Position numbers and translations under genes: made by a program. A DNA stretch of 64,000 nt, from assembly GCA_030601885.1 (NCBI GenBank), contig JAUWAU010000031.1, forward strand, positions 18,473 through 82,472. The letters are read 5' to 3'. Below, piece by piece: positions 34,162 to 43,798 of this stretch. The stretch comes from Armatimonadota bacterium. Lineage in GTDB: Bacteria; Armatimonadota; Zipacnadia; JAUWAU01. Within the stretch, counting starts at the first letter, position 1. Each line of letters starts with the position of its first letter. Under the pieces are notes generated by a model. That model was not told the origin of the DNA. It searched no databases and saw only the letters and a program-made list of their open reading frames with translations.

Positions 34162-36159
34162 ATGGCTTCATCTATGAGACCCAATATGAAAACGTCCGGA
34201 TTGCCCCTGGCAATATTTGCGGTGGCGTGGTGGGGCCTGTTGATGGTGTGCGCGGGCCTCGCTGCCGAGCAGAGGACACCGGGAGAGGGAGGCCGAGCGA
34301 CAAGCCAGCAGTACGACAGACAAGAAAGGACAGCCCCGGTGCAGCGCGATCGAGACTGGCTCGTGAGGTATGTCACCCAGCCCATCCCAGACACCCCGCG
34401 CAATCGTCGCTACCTCGCGCTCATCGACCAGAACCTCGACGACACGTACCTCGGCCTCGACATCGAGTGGCTCCGGGCAGGCGGTGGGGACCCGTACCAA
34501 TCGCGCTACCAGATCAACGCCATCGGCTGCCTGGCCTTCTGCTACCGGACCGAGGGGCTGGAATACCATCGCGACACGGCGGTCCTGGCTAAACTGCGCG
34601 CGGCCATGCTGGCAGTCGCGCAGCACGTCAACACCGAGGGCATGTTCGCCTGGCCGGGCTACGAGAGCATCTACAAGAAGGGCAGTCAGGAGCAGGCCTG
34701 GCAACTGGAGCCACTCTTGCTGGCGTTCATCTGGGTTGGCAACAAGCTCCCACCGGATGAGCGGGCCACCATCGAGGCGGCGCTGCGCAGGGCCGCCGAC
34801 TGGCTCGTGGCGCATCCGAACGCCGAAGCCAACAACCGAGGCGCCGTCTGGTGTGCCATCACGACGCTCTGCGGCGTGTACTTCAACAACCAAGCGTACC
34901 TGGACGCGGCCGAGGAGTACGCCGACGAGGTCATGAGCGGCGTTGTGCTCGAGGATGGAGAGGTGGGGGAGCACACGCTGCAGTACGCCGGGGGCGGGCC
35001 GGATACAGGCTACACGTACACCGGCTGGGGCTACGTGTACCTCTACCGCCTGCTCTCCGGCAAAGACGAGCTGGACGACCGGCTGCTGCAGGCGCTGCGC
35101 TGGACGGCCCTGTACAACACACTCAGCGGCTGGCCGAATGTCGCCGGCGCCTCAGTCAGGGTCGGCACACCCAAGCCCGGCATTCAGGACACCTTGCCCG
35201 CCTTCGAGCACTTCTCCCGCGTTGAGCCATTCTTCGCCACGGTCGCCGAGCGTCATGCCCAGAGGTGCGAGACCCACGACCCGCGGCTCTTCGAGTCGCA
35301 CCAGCACATCGTGTCGCCTATCATCTGGGCCATGCTCGCCGCCGGGGCGACGCCGCAGCCCGGGCCTCACCCCCAATGGTACGTGAACCACACACACGTC
35401 TACGATCGCCCCAACGTCCACTACGCCCTGGTGAGCCGTGCGTATCAGACAGGCGTGACCTTCCGCGCCAGGGCAGGCGTGTACAGGAACATCCCGCGCG
35501 AGGGACTTCATCTGCGCGGCATGCAGACGTTCGCCTTCGGCGACGAGGAGCCCATCATCTTCCACACGATGAATGCGAGCTCCACCACCGAGGCCGACGG
35601 CATCGACACGGCGACGACGAACGTGGACGACGGCCCGGACGGGTGGGAGGTCGTCTTGCACAAGGGCCAGCGCATCCACGCTTGGCGATCGGATCTCGCC
35701 ACCATCACCACCGGGCGCAAGACGCTGTGGACGCTGTACGCCTACACGCCCGTCTCTGCCGTGGTGGTCTATGGCGGCGCCAAAGGACCGATCACGAGCC
35801 GCTGGGTGATGAGCCGCGAGTGCGTGCCCAGGCCCAGACTCGACGCGGAGGCCCGCATGGTGTCCTTCGAGGGACAAACGGGGCGGCTGCACTTCCTGAC
35901 CGGTGACGCAAGGCTCTACAAAACAGGAGAGGGCGAAGACAAGCGATACGTCCTCGAGGTCGTCGCCCAGCCGCCCGTGAGCGCCTTCGGCTTCTCGAAC
36001 GATTCCTTCGGGTTTGAGGGGCTTGACCCGGAGCGACAGGAGCTCTTCTTCTCCGACGCCTCGGGCAAGTACCGGCTCTCGCTCAAGGGCGTGCTCGGCC
36101 CGGAGGGCAACATCGACCGGACGGCGCCGATGCGGCTCGCGGGGGCAGACGACGGCTGA
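34162..36159 (+). CDS. Secreted large protein of unknown function, possibly polysaccharide-lyase-like
   Basis: 665 aa from ATG 34162 (GACGAGGAC upstream). Signal/anchor segment at residues 13-33 ends CAGLAAEQ. The first ~380 residues are helical, with an alpha/alpha-toroid feel (ALRRAADWLVAHPNAEANNR, AAEEYADEVM, YVYLYRLLSG). Next is a beta-rich half containing YVNHTHVYDRPNVHYALVS, HLRGMQTFAFGD and a terminal Ig-like part (FFSDASGKYRLSLKGVLG). Toroid plus beta-sandwich is the layout of several polysaccharide lyases. The convergent neighbour is a heparinase-like protein, so a lyase is my best guess, but no family signature was recognised. Confidence 0.6.
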   Translation: MASSMRPNMKTSGLPLAIFAVAWWGLLMVCAGLAAEQRTPGEGGRATSQQYDRQERTAPVQRDRDWLVRYVTQPIPDTPRNRRYLALIDQNLDDTYLGLDIEWLRAGGGDPYQSRYQINAIGCLAFCYRTEGLEYHRDTAVLAKLRAAMLAVAQHVNTEGMFAWPGYESIYKKGSQEQAWQLEPLLLAFIWVGNKLPPDERATIEAALRRAADWLVAHPNAEANNRGAVWCAITTLCGVYFNNQAYLDAAEEYADEVMSGVVLEDGEVGEHTLQYAGGGPDTGYTYTGWGYVYLYRLLSGKDELDDRLLQALRWTALYNTLSGWPNVAGASVRVGTPKPGIQDTLPAFEHFSRVEPFFATVAERHAQRCETHDPRLFESHQHIVSPIIWAMLAAGATPQPGPHPQWYVNHTHVYDRPNVHYALVSRAYQTGVTFRARAGVYRNIPREGLHLRGMQTFAFGDEEPIIFHTMNASSTTEADGIDTATTNVDDGPDGWEVVLHKGQRIHAWRSDLATITTGRKTLWTLYAYTPVSAVVVYGGAKGPITSRWVMSRECVPRPRLDAEARMVSFEGQTGRLHFLTGDARLYKTGEGEDKRYVLEVVAQPPVSAFGFSNDSFGFEGLDPERQELFFSDASGKYRLSLKGVLGPEGNIDRTAPMRLAGADDG

Positions 36160-36217
36160 AGCGGATGTGCGGCCGAAGGGTCACGGCGAGGGCGCTTGAC
36201 CATCGGCACAGCCGGGT

Positions 36218-38971
36218 TTACGGCTCCCAGACCACGCTCTCCGCCCGATCGGCCAGCTCCACCAGCACCTCCCCACGACAGGCGAGCCGCTTCCCGCCGA
36301 TCATGAGCGCCCGCGTCGGTCGGCCTTCGGCATCGAGTCGCAATAGAGCAACCTCGGCGTCCACCGACACGTCGCCCGCGGTCATCTCCCGCGCGCCCAC
36401 GTCCGACATCACGAAGATGTCGCGCCGGCCGTCCTTCTCGATGGCGAACGCCGTTGCCTCGCCCTCGTCCGCTCCGTCGATGCGGATACGCGCGACCGTC
36501 GGCGGCTCATCGTCGCCCGCCGCCAGAGGATAGAGCACGTCGTCGAAGCTGGTGGGCAGTTCGGTGCGGCGCTGGAAGGTGATGTCGTGGCAGCGCACTT
36601 CGCTCCACAGCGCCATCCATCCGACAACCGGATCCGTCTCGCCGATCTGGTCACGAACGCTATCGGGTTGCGTGTCGGTCGGCGGAACGGGCACGATGGC
36701 GATGTTTGCCAGGCCCGGATCGGCGGAGCAGACCGTGCCATTCTCTCCGATGCGCACTTCGCCGGCGCGAACGCCGCCCATGGCATGCTGCTCGATGACT
36801 GGGGCGATGTGAAAGATCTGTTGGACAGTGTGCTCCCCACTACCGGCAATCTTGTCGCGCAGGATGAAGTACTCGCCTTTGACCGAGAAGATGCTGCGCC
36901 GATGGCGGATGCTCGTGTCGAGCGTGGCGCGGTCGGCGCGGCGGCCCTTCCTGGCGGCGAAGCCCCGGTCGTAGGATGCGCTGACGAAGTCGAAGGCGTC
37001 GGTGGTGATCCAGCGCACCTCGCGGTCCGGCTCGACGTAGCTCTCCGGGTAGAGCACGCTCGCCTGACCTTTGCCGTCCACCATGACGGCGTTGTGCGCG
37101 CGAGTGCTGCGGTAGTACTCGCTGAAGGGCCCGCGCTTGTAGCTGTAGATGCCGGGGTCGTGCAATAGCAGCCGCCCGGCCGCGTAGAGGACGAAACTCA
37201 GCTTGTCCTCGTGCTGATGGCCCGCGCCGAAGGGCCCGGCGTCAAAGCACAGGTACTGGGCATTCGGCCCCCACTTGTCGCGCATGATGTAGTAGCCGGC
37301 GTCGGGGAAGCGATGCGACGTATGCTCAGGAGGCCTCCCTTGCTCACCCCCTGTTGCCATGAAGCGGAAGTCGTCGCGCCCGAAAGCCTTCGCCGCGAAG
37401 GCCATCCGTGAGGCGATGTGCACGGGTGTCGGGTTGCAGTCGTTGACCAGCGGGAGATACATGTCCGGCTGGCTGAGGTACATGTACACCTCGTAGATCC
37501 TCTCGAGCTGCTTGTCGAAGCTGTGTGGCTCGGTGATCCCCGCCAGCCGGGCGAGCCACCAGAAGTTCGTGATCGTACGCGTGGGGAAGTCGTGATAGAG
37601 CGACGAGCACTCGGTCTGGAACCCGTCGGGGAAGTAGGCGCTCTGGTTGATCCAGTTCAGCCGGCGGAAGGCGAGGTCCACGAACGCGCGTGAGTCCTTG
37701 AACTCGGGAAACAGCACGCCGGCGGCGCCGAGTCCCGACGTCTCCACCTGGAACCAGTTCCGCCCACCGGCCTGGTAGGCGCACAGGTAGCGCGCGTGCT
37801 CCAGGTACGATTTGGCCATGCGGAACAGCACGCGATCGCGGAACTCGGGCACGTGGCGCACCGTCGCCAGCAGCCGCGGCCAGAACAGCACCGCCCGGTC
37901 GCCCACCTCAAGCGTCCGCCACTGAAGCGACTTCCGCGTGTTCGGGCACGGCGACTGCTCCAGCCACGAGAGCAATAGCCGCGCCAAGTGACGAGCGTAC
38001 TTCGTGTCCTTCGTCTGCCAGTACGCCATGGCGAGGATGTCCGTCCACCCGTGGGAGTTGATGGCGACGTTGGACTCGATGTCGCCATCGAGCACCGTGG
38101 TCCAATCGACCTCCTCGCCGAAGTCGTGCCTGATGAGCATGTGCGCCCTGAGCGTGAACAGGTTGCGGCACAGCTCGTCGGCCTCAGCGAGGTTAGGTGC
38201 GATGTATTGTGGGGCCTCGAGCACCTCTGCTGAGGGCGACTCGCGCTCTGCCAGGTGTTCCACGAACGCCGCCTCGGCTGCATCGAAGTCGCGTGCTTCG
38301 ACTGCCTGCTTCACCTTGGCAAGCGCCGGCAAGTCGAGGTCGAGCTCGTCGAAGAACGCCTCGCGTGTGAGGCCGAGGCCTTCCGTCTTCGGCCAGTCTA
38401 CTTTCTCCCCCGAAAGACGCTCATGCGCCGCCAGAAGCTCAGGCAGTATGGGTAGATCGGCAGCAATGCATGCCTGCACGGCCGCGCGCGCGGCTTCCTT
38501 GACGGCCGTGGCTTCGGCGGCGTCTGCCATGCCGGCAAGCTCGTTGGCGAAGCGTGCCGATCCAACCAGCCGCCACAGATGGGCGTTCGCCTCCGCACCC
38601 TCAAACACCACTCCGCAGCAGATGAGCAGGAGGCAGCCGCCGGCGCGAACCTCGGGCGCCCCGATGGTTCCCCCACCGCCGGGCCAGAACGTGAGCAGGT
38701 AATCGGCATGGTCGGCGAGCATGCGCCGGGCGAAGCGCGGCATCTCGTCCGGTGCAAGCTGCCCCGAGCGCTCCAGCGCATCGAGCACTTGCAGCCCCCG
38801 CACGGCCACGGCCTTCGGGCTCCACGTGTCATCGTCGCGACCCCGGTAGTCGTATGGCACGGGGTTCTCAGCGGCGAAGTGATGGATCTGCGCGATGAAC
38901 GCGGCCGGCTCAGCGGGCAGGCCACCGAACTCGGCGAGGAATGTGGAGAGATTCAGTAGAAGTGCAGCCAT
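36218..38971 (-). CDS. Heparinase II/III-like polysaccharide lyase
   Basis: 917 aa from ATG 38971 (MAALLLNLSTFLAEFGG), with GGGAGGA upstream; the longer open frame beyond that ATG has no family-like sequence. The N-terminal ~500 residues form the alpha/alpha-toroid (RNWFQVETSGLGAAGVLFPE, TECSSLYHDFPTRTITNFWW). The signature of the C-terminal heparinase II/III domain follows: GPFGAGHQHEDKLSFVLYAA, LLLHDPGIYSYKRGPFSEYY and STRAHNAVMVDGKGQ. Such lyases cleave uronic-acid polysaccharides (heparin, alginate and related). No signal peptide is evident, so it may work in the cytoplasm on imported oligosaccharides. Confidence 0.85.
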   Translation of the reverse strand: MAALLLNLSTFLAEFGGLPAEPAAFIAQIHHFAAENPVPYDYRGRDDDTWSPKAVAVRGLQVLDALERSGQLAPDEMPRFARRMLADHADYLLTFWPGGGGTIGAPEVRAGGCLLLICCGVVFEGAEANAHLWRLVGSARFANELAGMADAAEATAVKEAARAAVQACIAADLPILPELLAAHERLSGEKVDWPKTEGLGLTREAFFDELDLDLPALAKVKQAVEARDFDAAEAAFVEHLAERESPSAEVLEAPQYIAPNLAEADELCRNLFTLRAHMLIRHDFGEEVDWTTVLDGDIESNVAINSHGWTDILAMAYWQTKDTKYARHLARLLLSWLEQSPCPNTRKSLQWRTLEVGDRAVLFWPRLLATVRHVPEFRDRVLFRMAKSYLEHARYLCAYQAGGRNWFQVETSGLGAAGVLFPEFKDSRAFVDLAFRRLNWINQSAYFPDGFQTECSSLYHDFPTRTITNFWWLARLAGITEPHSFDKQLERIYEVYMYLSQPDMYLPLVNDCNPTPVHIASRMAFAAKAFGRDDFRFMATGGEQGRPPEHTSHRFPDAGYYIMRDKWGPNAQYLCFDAGPFGAGHQHEDKLSFVLYAAGRLLLHDPGIYSYKRGPFSEYYRSTRAHNAVMVDGKGQASVLYPESYVEPDREVRWITTDAFDFVSASYDRGFAARKGRRADRATLDTSIRHRRSIFSVKGEYFILRDKIAGSGEHTVQQIFHIAPVIEQHAMGGVRAGEVRIGENGTVCSADPGLANIAIVPVPPTDTQPDSVRDQIGETDPVVGWMALWSEVRCHDITFQRRTELPTSFDDVLYPLAAGDDEPPTVARIRIDGADEGEATAFAIEKDGRRDIFVMSDVGAREMTAGDVSVDAEVALLRLDAEGRPTRALMIGGKRLACRGEVLVELADRAESVVWEP

Positions 38972-39199
38972 GGAGTGGTCCTCCCGGAGTGCCTGGTTAT
39001 GCAGCGTGTCGATAGTTCTACCCGTGCCGAGGCCCACCTCTCGGCAGTGTCTGCCAAGAGCGGCGGTCCACTGCAGGCTCGAGGGCGCCCGGGCGGAACA
39101 AAGCCCTCTCATGCCGCGTCCAAGAAGCCAGAATGCCGGCTCGTCCAGGCATGGCCGGGGGCCTTGCACAACCGGCTCCATCCGGGGGAGGGGAAAGTT

Positions 39200-40396
39200 A
39201 TGCACCACGCCATTCGTGGCTGGTTGCTGGTGGCGTGTTTGTGTGCGCCGACGCAGGCTGCCTGGGCCGACGGCGGCATGTTCCCGGTCTTCGCTGGGAG
39301 CGGCGAATCGGCGGACCAGCGGGCCGTGGTCGTCTTCGATGGCGCGCGGGAGACATTGATTCTGCAGACGGCGTACGAGGGCGACGGCTCCGACTTCGCC
39401 TGGGTGATACCGGTGCCCGAGCAGTTGGGCGCCAGTGACATCGGTACCGCCGATCCTCGCCTCTTCGATGACCTCTACTACCTCACCGAGCCGCGCGGTT
39501 ACGCATACGGCAATGCGGGCGGCGGCTGCGGCTGCGGGGGCGGGGCTGCCGGCGGCCAACCATTGGTGCCAGTCAGGGTCTGGGAGACACTGCACGTTGA
39601 CAATTACCAACTCGCCATCCTCTCGGCAAGCGACAGCTCCGACCTGGCCGCGTGGCTGAACGGCAATGGCTATGCCTTTCCCGCGGGGCACGAGGATGAG
39701 CTGGATTACTACGTCGGCAAGTCCTGGTTCTTCGTGGCCGTCAAGATGAGCCCTGGCCAAGGTCACAGTGGCGCCCCTCCGCCGCCTGGCGTGGGCGACG
39801 ACCTGCCGGGCGAGGAGATGCGGCCCTTGCTCCTGCGGTTCAATATCCCTGAGCCGGTCTATCCGATGCGCATTTCGGCGGCGAGCAGCAGCGGCGAGGT
39901 CGAGCTATTGCTGTACGTCATCGCTCGCCATCGCGTCACCTCGCGCAACTACAACACGGAGCAGGTCCGGCTATCCGCTCTGTTTCGCGAGGGCGACTTT
40001 GGGGCGTACTACGACGAGCAGTTCCGCGAGAGCCTTGCTGGGGCGGGCGCTGGGTCGCTGCTGGTGGAGTATGTCGGCACGCTCCCCGGTTACATAACCT
40101 CGACGCATGCAGCCGATCTCGGGCTGGGGGCGGGGACGTACTACGTCACCCGCCTGCGCAGCTATCTGCAGCCATACGACATGCAGGAAGACATTGCCCT
40201 GATAGACGCGCCCGACGACGACGATTTTCAGGTTCAGGTGGCTGTCGCTCCGGCTTTCGACGAGAGCCGCATTCGCCTTGCGGCGGCCGGCTCACTGTTC
40301 GCGCTGGCGGCCGTTTTCGGCTTGGCCTCGGGGCGTCGCGATGTGCTTGTTCGGGCGCTGCTGGCGGCGGCCGTAATGGCGCTGCTTCTGGTGTGA
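39200..40396 (+). CDS. DUF2330 domain secreted protein
   Basis: 398 aa; GGGGGAGGGG precedes ATG 39200. Signal peptide residues 1-23 (CAPTQAAWADGG). The DUF2330 features are clear: DGGMFPVFAGSGESADQRAV, then FDGARETLILQTAYEGDGSD, FAWVIPVPEQLGASDIGTAD, a Gly/Cys-rich insert (GGGCGCGGGAAGG, residues ~110-123) and the HVDNYQLAILSASDSSDLAA/WLNGNGYAFP block. The C-terminus has a membrane helix (residues ~350-398), so the domain is anchored outside the cytoplasm. Biochemical role of DUF2330 is unknown. Divergent from the heparinase-like gene. Confidence 0.86.
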   Translation: MHHAIRGWLLVACLCAPTQAAWADGGMFPVFAGSGESADQRAVVVFDGARETLILQTAYEGDGSDFAWVIPVPEQLGASDIGTADPRLFDDLYYLTEPRGYAYGNAGGGCGCGGGAAGGQPLVPVRVWETLHVDNYQLAILSASDSSDLAAWLNGNGYAFPAGHEDELDYYVGKSWFFVAVKMSPGQGHSGAPPPPGVGDDLPGEEMRPLLLRFNIPEPVYPMRISAASSSGEVELLLYVIARHRVTSRNYNTEQVRLSALFREGDFGAYYDEQFRESLAGAGAGSLLVEYVGTLPGYITSTHAADLGLGAGTYYVTRLRSYLQPYDMQEDIALIDAPDDDDFQVQVAVAPAFDESRIRLAAAGSLFALAAVFGLASGRRDVLVRALLAAAVMALLLV

Positions 40397-40646
40397 ACTT
40401 GGGGAAGGACGACCAGGCCCGGCCACATCCTTGGGGTGCAATATGGCGACAGCGCCGCGGCTACTTCGGGCGAGCCATCCGATGCCCTGCGCGCCAACTG
40501 CGCCAACATCAACGCAGGGCCTTGCGTATAGGCAAGAAACTCCATATTGAAGCATCGTTTTTCCACGGTACTTCATGGCACGGCTGCGAGCTCTGCTCCG
40601 GCGGAGATGATTCTTGCGACACTCTCGATCGAAGGGGTGAAGTAGG

Positions 40647-41519
40647 ATGGAGGTCCCTAGGTGCAATCGCATTACGAGTTACGGACTTGCGACATTGTTG
40701 GTTGGAGCTTTTCTCGCCATCACGGTACCGGTTGGCACAGTGAGCGCGCAGGTGCTGCAGTACGGCGATGGGACGCCCGACGGCAAGAAGAGCTTCGGCG
40801 GCGGCGGGCACCTGATCATGTTCGATGCCGGACGCGAGGGACGCTGGCTGAATCGCGTCGAGATGTTCGGCTCGCGGTATGGCACGGCGACCCCGCCCGA
40901 CGAGGACTTCCACGTGTACATCGTGGACTCGGAGCGGACCGTATTGCGTCAGGTGGCGCTGCCGTACTCGTTCTGGGAGCGCGGCGAGGAGTATTGGCGT
41001 GAGCTGCCGATACCCCCGATTCAGGTGCCCAAGCAGTTCGGCATCGGCCTCACGTTCAACGCGCACCAGACCAAGGGCGTGTACGTCAGCACCGACACCG
41101 TGGCCGAAAGCCATTCGTACTCGTGGGTCCCCGGTCGAGAAGGCCGGGCGATGGAGGACGTTGACTGGATGGTGCACGCCACCGTCGGAGACACTCCGGA
41201 CGGCGACCCGGAAGCCACAGATCTGGTGCTGCTGAAGACAGGCGAGGCGTTCTTCGATCGCCTTGTCGGAGCGGGGGGCGATCCGCTCACCGTCTCAATG
41301 GCAGGCCTGGGGACACTGGCGAAGCATGAGATCGCCAGCATCCGCCTCGGGGCGGCCACATCGCCGACAGCGACGACGGCAACGCTCGTACTTCTCAACG
41401 GGATGAAGATCGAGTGCGAGATCCTGTCGGCGGACGAGAGGTCGGTTCGGATCCGCGATGGCGGCGGCGCCGTGCGGGAGTTCCCCCGGGCGGACGTGGC
41501 CAGGATTGACATCAAGTAG
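40647..41519 (+). CDS. Secreted protein of unknown function
   Basis: 290 aa; GTGAAGTAGG lies just before the ATG. A signal peptide (residues ~12-34, ending TVSAQ) is followed by a beta-rich domain beginning VLQYGDGTPDGKKSFGGGGH and containing FGSRYGTATPPDEDFHVYIV, LPYSFWERGEEYWRELPIPP and FGIGLTFNAHQTKGVYVSTD. The C-terminus (ATLVLLNGMKIECEILSADE, then REFPRADVARIDIK) looks like a small beta module often appended to secreted proteins. No named family was recognised. The 250 bases upstream hold no other gene. Confidence 0.7.
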   Translation: MEVPRCNRITSYGLATLLVGAFLAITVPVGTVSAQVLQYGDGTPDGKKSFGGGGHLIMFDAGREGRWLNRVEMFGSRYGTATPPDEDFHVYIVDSERTVLRQVALPYSFWERGEEYWRELPIPPIQVPKQFGIGLTFNAHQTKGVYVSTDTVAESHSYSWVPGREGRAMEDVDWMVHATVGDTPDGDPEATDLVLLKTGEAFFDRLVGAGGDPLTVSMAGLGTLAKHEIASIRLGAATSPTATTATLVLLNGMKIECEILSADERSVRIRDGGGAVREFPRADVARIDIK

Positions 41520-41535
41520 CCGCGCGGAGCGCGCC

Positions 41536-41913
41536 TCAGAACTCAATCAATACAGCTCCGGGCTTATTGACCGATAGGACGAGCCGGCCTCCCTCGTAGC
41601 GGGGGTTGTCGGCGCTGGCTTCGTGGTTCCCCGGAACGTAATAGAAGGGGATCGGCCCGCACTCTGCCGGAATGACGTCCGTCCATTGGCCCAGTGGCTC
41701 GTCCCGGTCGGGGAATCGCCTCCGTATGCGCCGCATCATCTCCCGCTGCTCGTCCGCTGACGGCTGCTGTTCGCTCTCCCAGCCGAGGTGCGCGTCCGCG
41801 ACGATGAAGGCCTTGAGGGCGCTTCCTTTGGCTTCTGCGGTCGCGTGCCGCTCAGGGAGAAGAATGGCTGTAGCAGCAATGGTGCAGTTGCGCACGAAGT
41901 CACGTCGTTTCAT
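41536..41913 (-). pseudogene. Metallophosphoesterase remnant with internal deletion
   Basis: 125 codons. The start MKRRDFVRNCTIAATAILLP resembles a Tat-type signal. FIVADAHLGWESEQQPSADE carries the first metal motif (DxH) of calcineurin-like phosphoesterases, and IPFYYVPGNHEASADNP the GNHE motif. The GDxx metal/phosphate motif that belongs between them, and all later His motifs (GHxH), are missing. Family members are usually more than 250 aa, and the chain stops shortly after GNHE with RLVLSVNKPGAVLIEF. A gene trimmed by at least two deletions is the best explanation. Confidence 0.7.
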
Positions 41914-42196
41914 GACGAACGCCTTTCAACTGCGTCTTCGCCAGCGCACCTGGCCGTGTTTGGCCGATCTGCAACTCCCCATTGTCTGTTCTGTGGCGCC
42001 TCGGGAGACCCTTTTCTGCACACGTGTGCGTGCGTAGCAGCCGCTCGATGTGGCGCATGGAGGTCACCGCAACGCGGCGCGGGAAAGCGGCTTGGAGCGA
42101 GAGATCACGCCGGGCATGAAAGCGATTGCCCCAATCGTCGCCATCCGAGGCACGGTCCTCATCATGCAGTACGCCGTGCCAGCGAGGACATGAAAG

Positions 42197-43774
42197 ATGG
42201 CAGTCAAGTGGTCGTTGCTGCACGTCGCAGTTCGGGATGCCGTCACCCAGGCGCTCATGCCCGCGCGCATTCACATCAAACGCGCGGATGGCACGTGCTA
42301 CCTGCCGCCCGCTGAGAGGGCCGAGAGATTCGGCAAGGACGGTGCGCCGGAGGTGATCCTGCCGGATCATTTCCGCGACAAGCTCCACGTGTGCCAGCAG
42401 GTGGACATCCGTTCCGCGCACCTCAGCACGGGCGAGGCGGCGTTTCCCGTGCCCGCCGAGCGCCTCACGCTGTGGGTCTCACGGGGCCACGAGCGAAAGG
42501 CCGTTCGCCGCACGTTCGTCGCGAAAGCCGGGCAGACGACCCATATTGACGTGGCCCTGGAACGCGTCGAATCGATGCAGGAGGCAAACTGGTACTCCGG
42601 GGACATGCACGTGCATTTCTCTCGCTTCAAGGCGGCCGACGATTACATCCTCGCCTACCTGATGGCCGCCGAGGACCTTCCGGCCGTGAACAACATGGTG
42701 TTCAAGGCGGCAGGCAAGGTGGAGGCGCCGCAGCGAAAGATGGGGCATGAGGGCACTCACTATCAACTGCATCACGACCACCAGATCGTGGCCGGGGGCG
42801 AGGAGTTCCGCGACAACGACCTCTACGGGCACATGATCGCCGCGGGGATTTCGAAGGTCATCGAACCCATCAGCGTGGGGGAAATGCTGGGCCGCCGAGA
42901 GAACTACCCGCTGTTTGCCCAGGTCTGCGACTGGACGCACGATCAGGGCGGCGTCGCCGGCTGGGCCCACGGCGCGGCCGGCATCAAGCTGCACGAGTCG
43001 CTGCCGGTGGAAGCCGCCCTGCGGAAGCTCGACTTCATCGAGAGCATCCAGTTCAACCGCTTCGTCGGCTTCTACTTCTGGTATCGCCTCCTCAATTGCG
43101 GTCTCCGGCTGGCGGTGACCGGCGGGAGCGACTTCCCGTTCAGCGCCAACATCCTCGCACCGTGGTACCCGAATCTGGGCCTCGATCGGACTTACGTGAA
43201 CATCGGCGCCACGAAGAAGTTCGCCTACGATGCCTACATCGGCGGCATTCGGCGTGGCCGGACGTTTGCCACCAATAGTCCCCTGCTCCTATTCGAGGTC
43301 AACGGCAAGGGCCCCGGGGCCACGATCCGGCTCGACGGGCGCGCCCGACACGTGAGCGTCTTCGCCCGCGCCGTGTGCCAGCATCCGCTCGACCGGCTCG
43401 AGATCATCGTCAACGGAGCCGTGGAGCACATGGTGGACGGCAGGGGTGGGCCTCGGGAGATCGTGTGCGAGACGCGGCTGCCTCTGCCGCAGAGCTCCTG
43501 GATCGCAGCCCGCGTCCGTGGGCGGATAGAGCCGGAGGCATACGGCGGTGTAGCGCCCTGGAATCTTCACGCGCACACCAGCCCCGTCTATGTCCACCGG
43601 GGCAAGGATGCCATCCTGCAACGCGCCGACGCCACGGCCATGGCCGACTACGTGCGGCTTCTGCAGGAGATATATCGAACGCGCGGCCGTTTCAGAACCG
43701 ATCGACAGCGCCAGACGCTCTTTGCCAATCTCAAGAAGGCTGAAGCGTTCTACGACAGGCTGTTGAGACGCTGA
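42197..43774 (+). CDS. CehA/McbA-type metallohydrolase (PHP-like)
   Basis: 525 aa. An N-terminal beta-rich domain (residues 1-125, ARIHIKRADGTCYLPP) precedes the PHP/amidohydrolase-like domain with NWYSGDMHVHFSRF (metal-binding HxH), HHDHQIVAGGEEF, GVAGWAHGAAGIKLHESLPV and LAVTGGSDFPFSANILAP. The C-terminal part is beta-rich (LEIIVNGAVEHMVDG, SSWIAARVRGR). CehA-type proteins hydrolyse esters or other small substrates in diverse pathways. No signal peptide was seen. Upstream, 280 bases hold only the remnant on the other strand. Substrate not predictable. Confidence 0.82.
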   Translation: MAVKWSLLHVAVRDAVTQALMPARIHIKRADGTCYLPPAERAERFGKDGAPEVILPDHFRDKLHVCQQVDIRSAHLSTGEAAFPVPAERLTLWVSRGHERKAVRRTFVAKAGQTTHIDVALERVESMQEANWYSGDMHVHFSRFKAADDYILAYLMAAEDLPAVNNMVFKAAGKVEAPQRKMGHEGTHYQLHHDHQIVAGGEEFRDNDLYGHMIAAGISKVIEPISVGEMLGRRENYPLFAQVCDWTHDQGGVAGWAHGAAGIKLHESLPVEAALRKLDFIESIQFNRFVGFYFWYRLLNCGLRLAVTGGSDFPFSANILAPWYPNLGLDRTYVNIGATKKFAYDAYIGGIRRGRTFATNSPLLLFEVNGKGPGATIRLDGRARHVSVFARAVCQHPLDRLEIIVNGAVEHMVDGRGGPREIVCETRLPLPQSSWIAARVRGRIEPEAYGGVAPWNLHAHTSPVYVHRGKDAILQRADATAMADYVRLLQEIYRTRGRFRTDRQRQTLFANLKKAEAFYDRLLRR

Positions 43775-43798
43775 GCCCCGGAGACGAGCACCGATCGA

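Noticed and set aside
36218..39766. A 1,182-aa version of the heparinase-like protein extending beyond 38971.
   Set aside because: The added N-terminus is antisense to the DUF2330 gene, low-complexity, and precedes a well-placed ATG with GGGAGGA.
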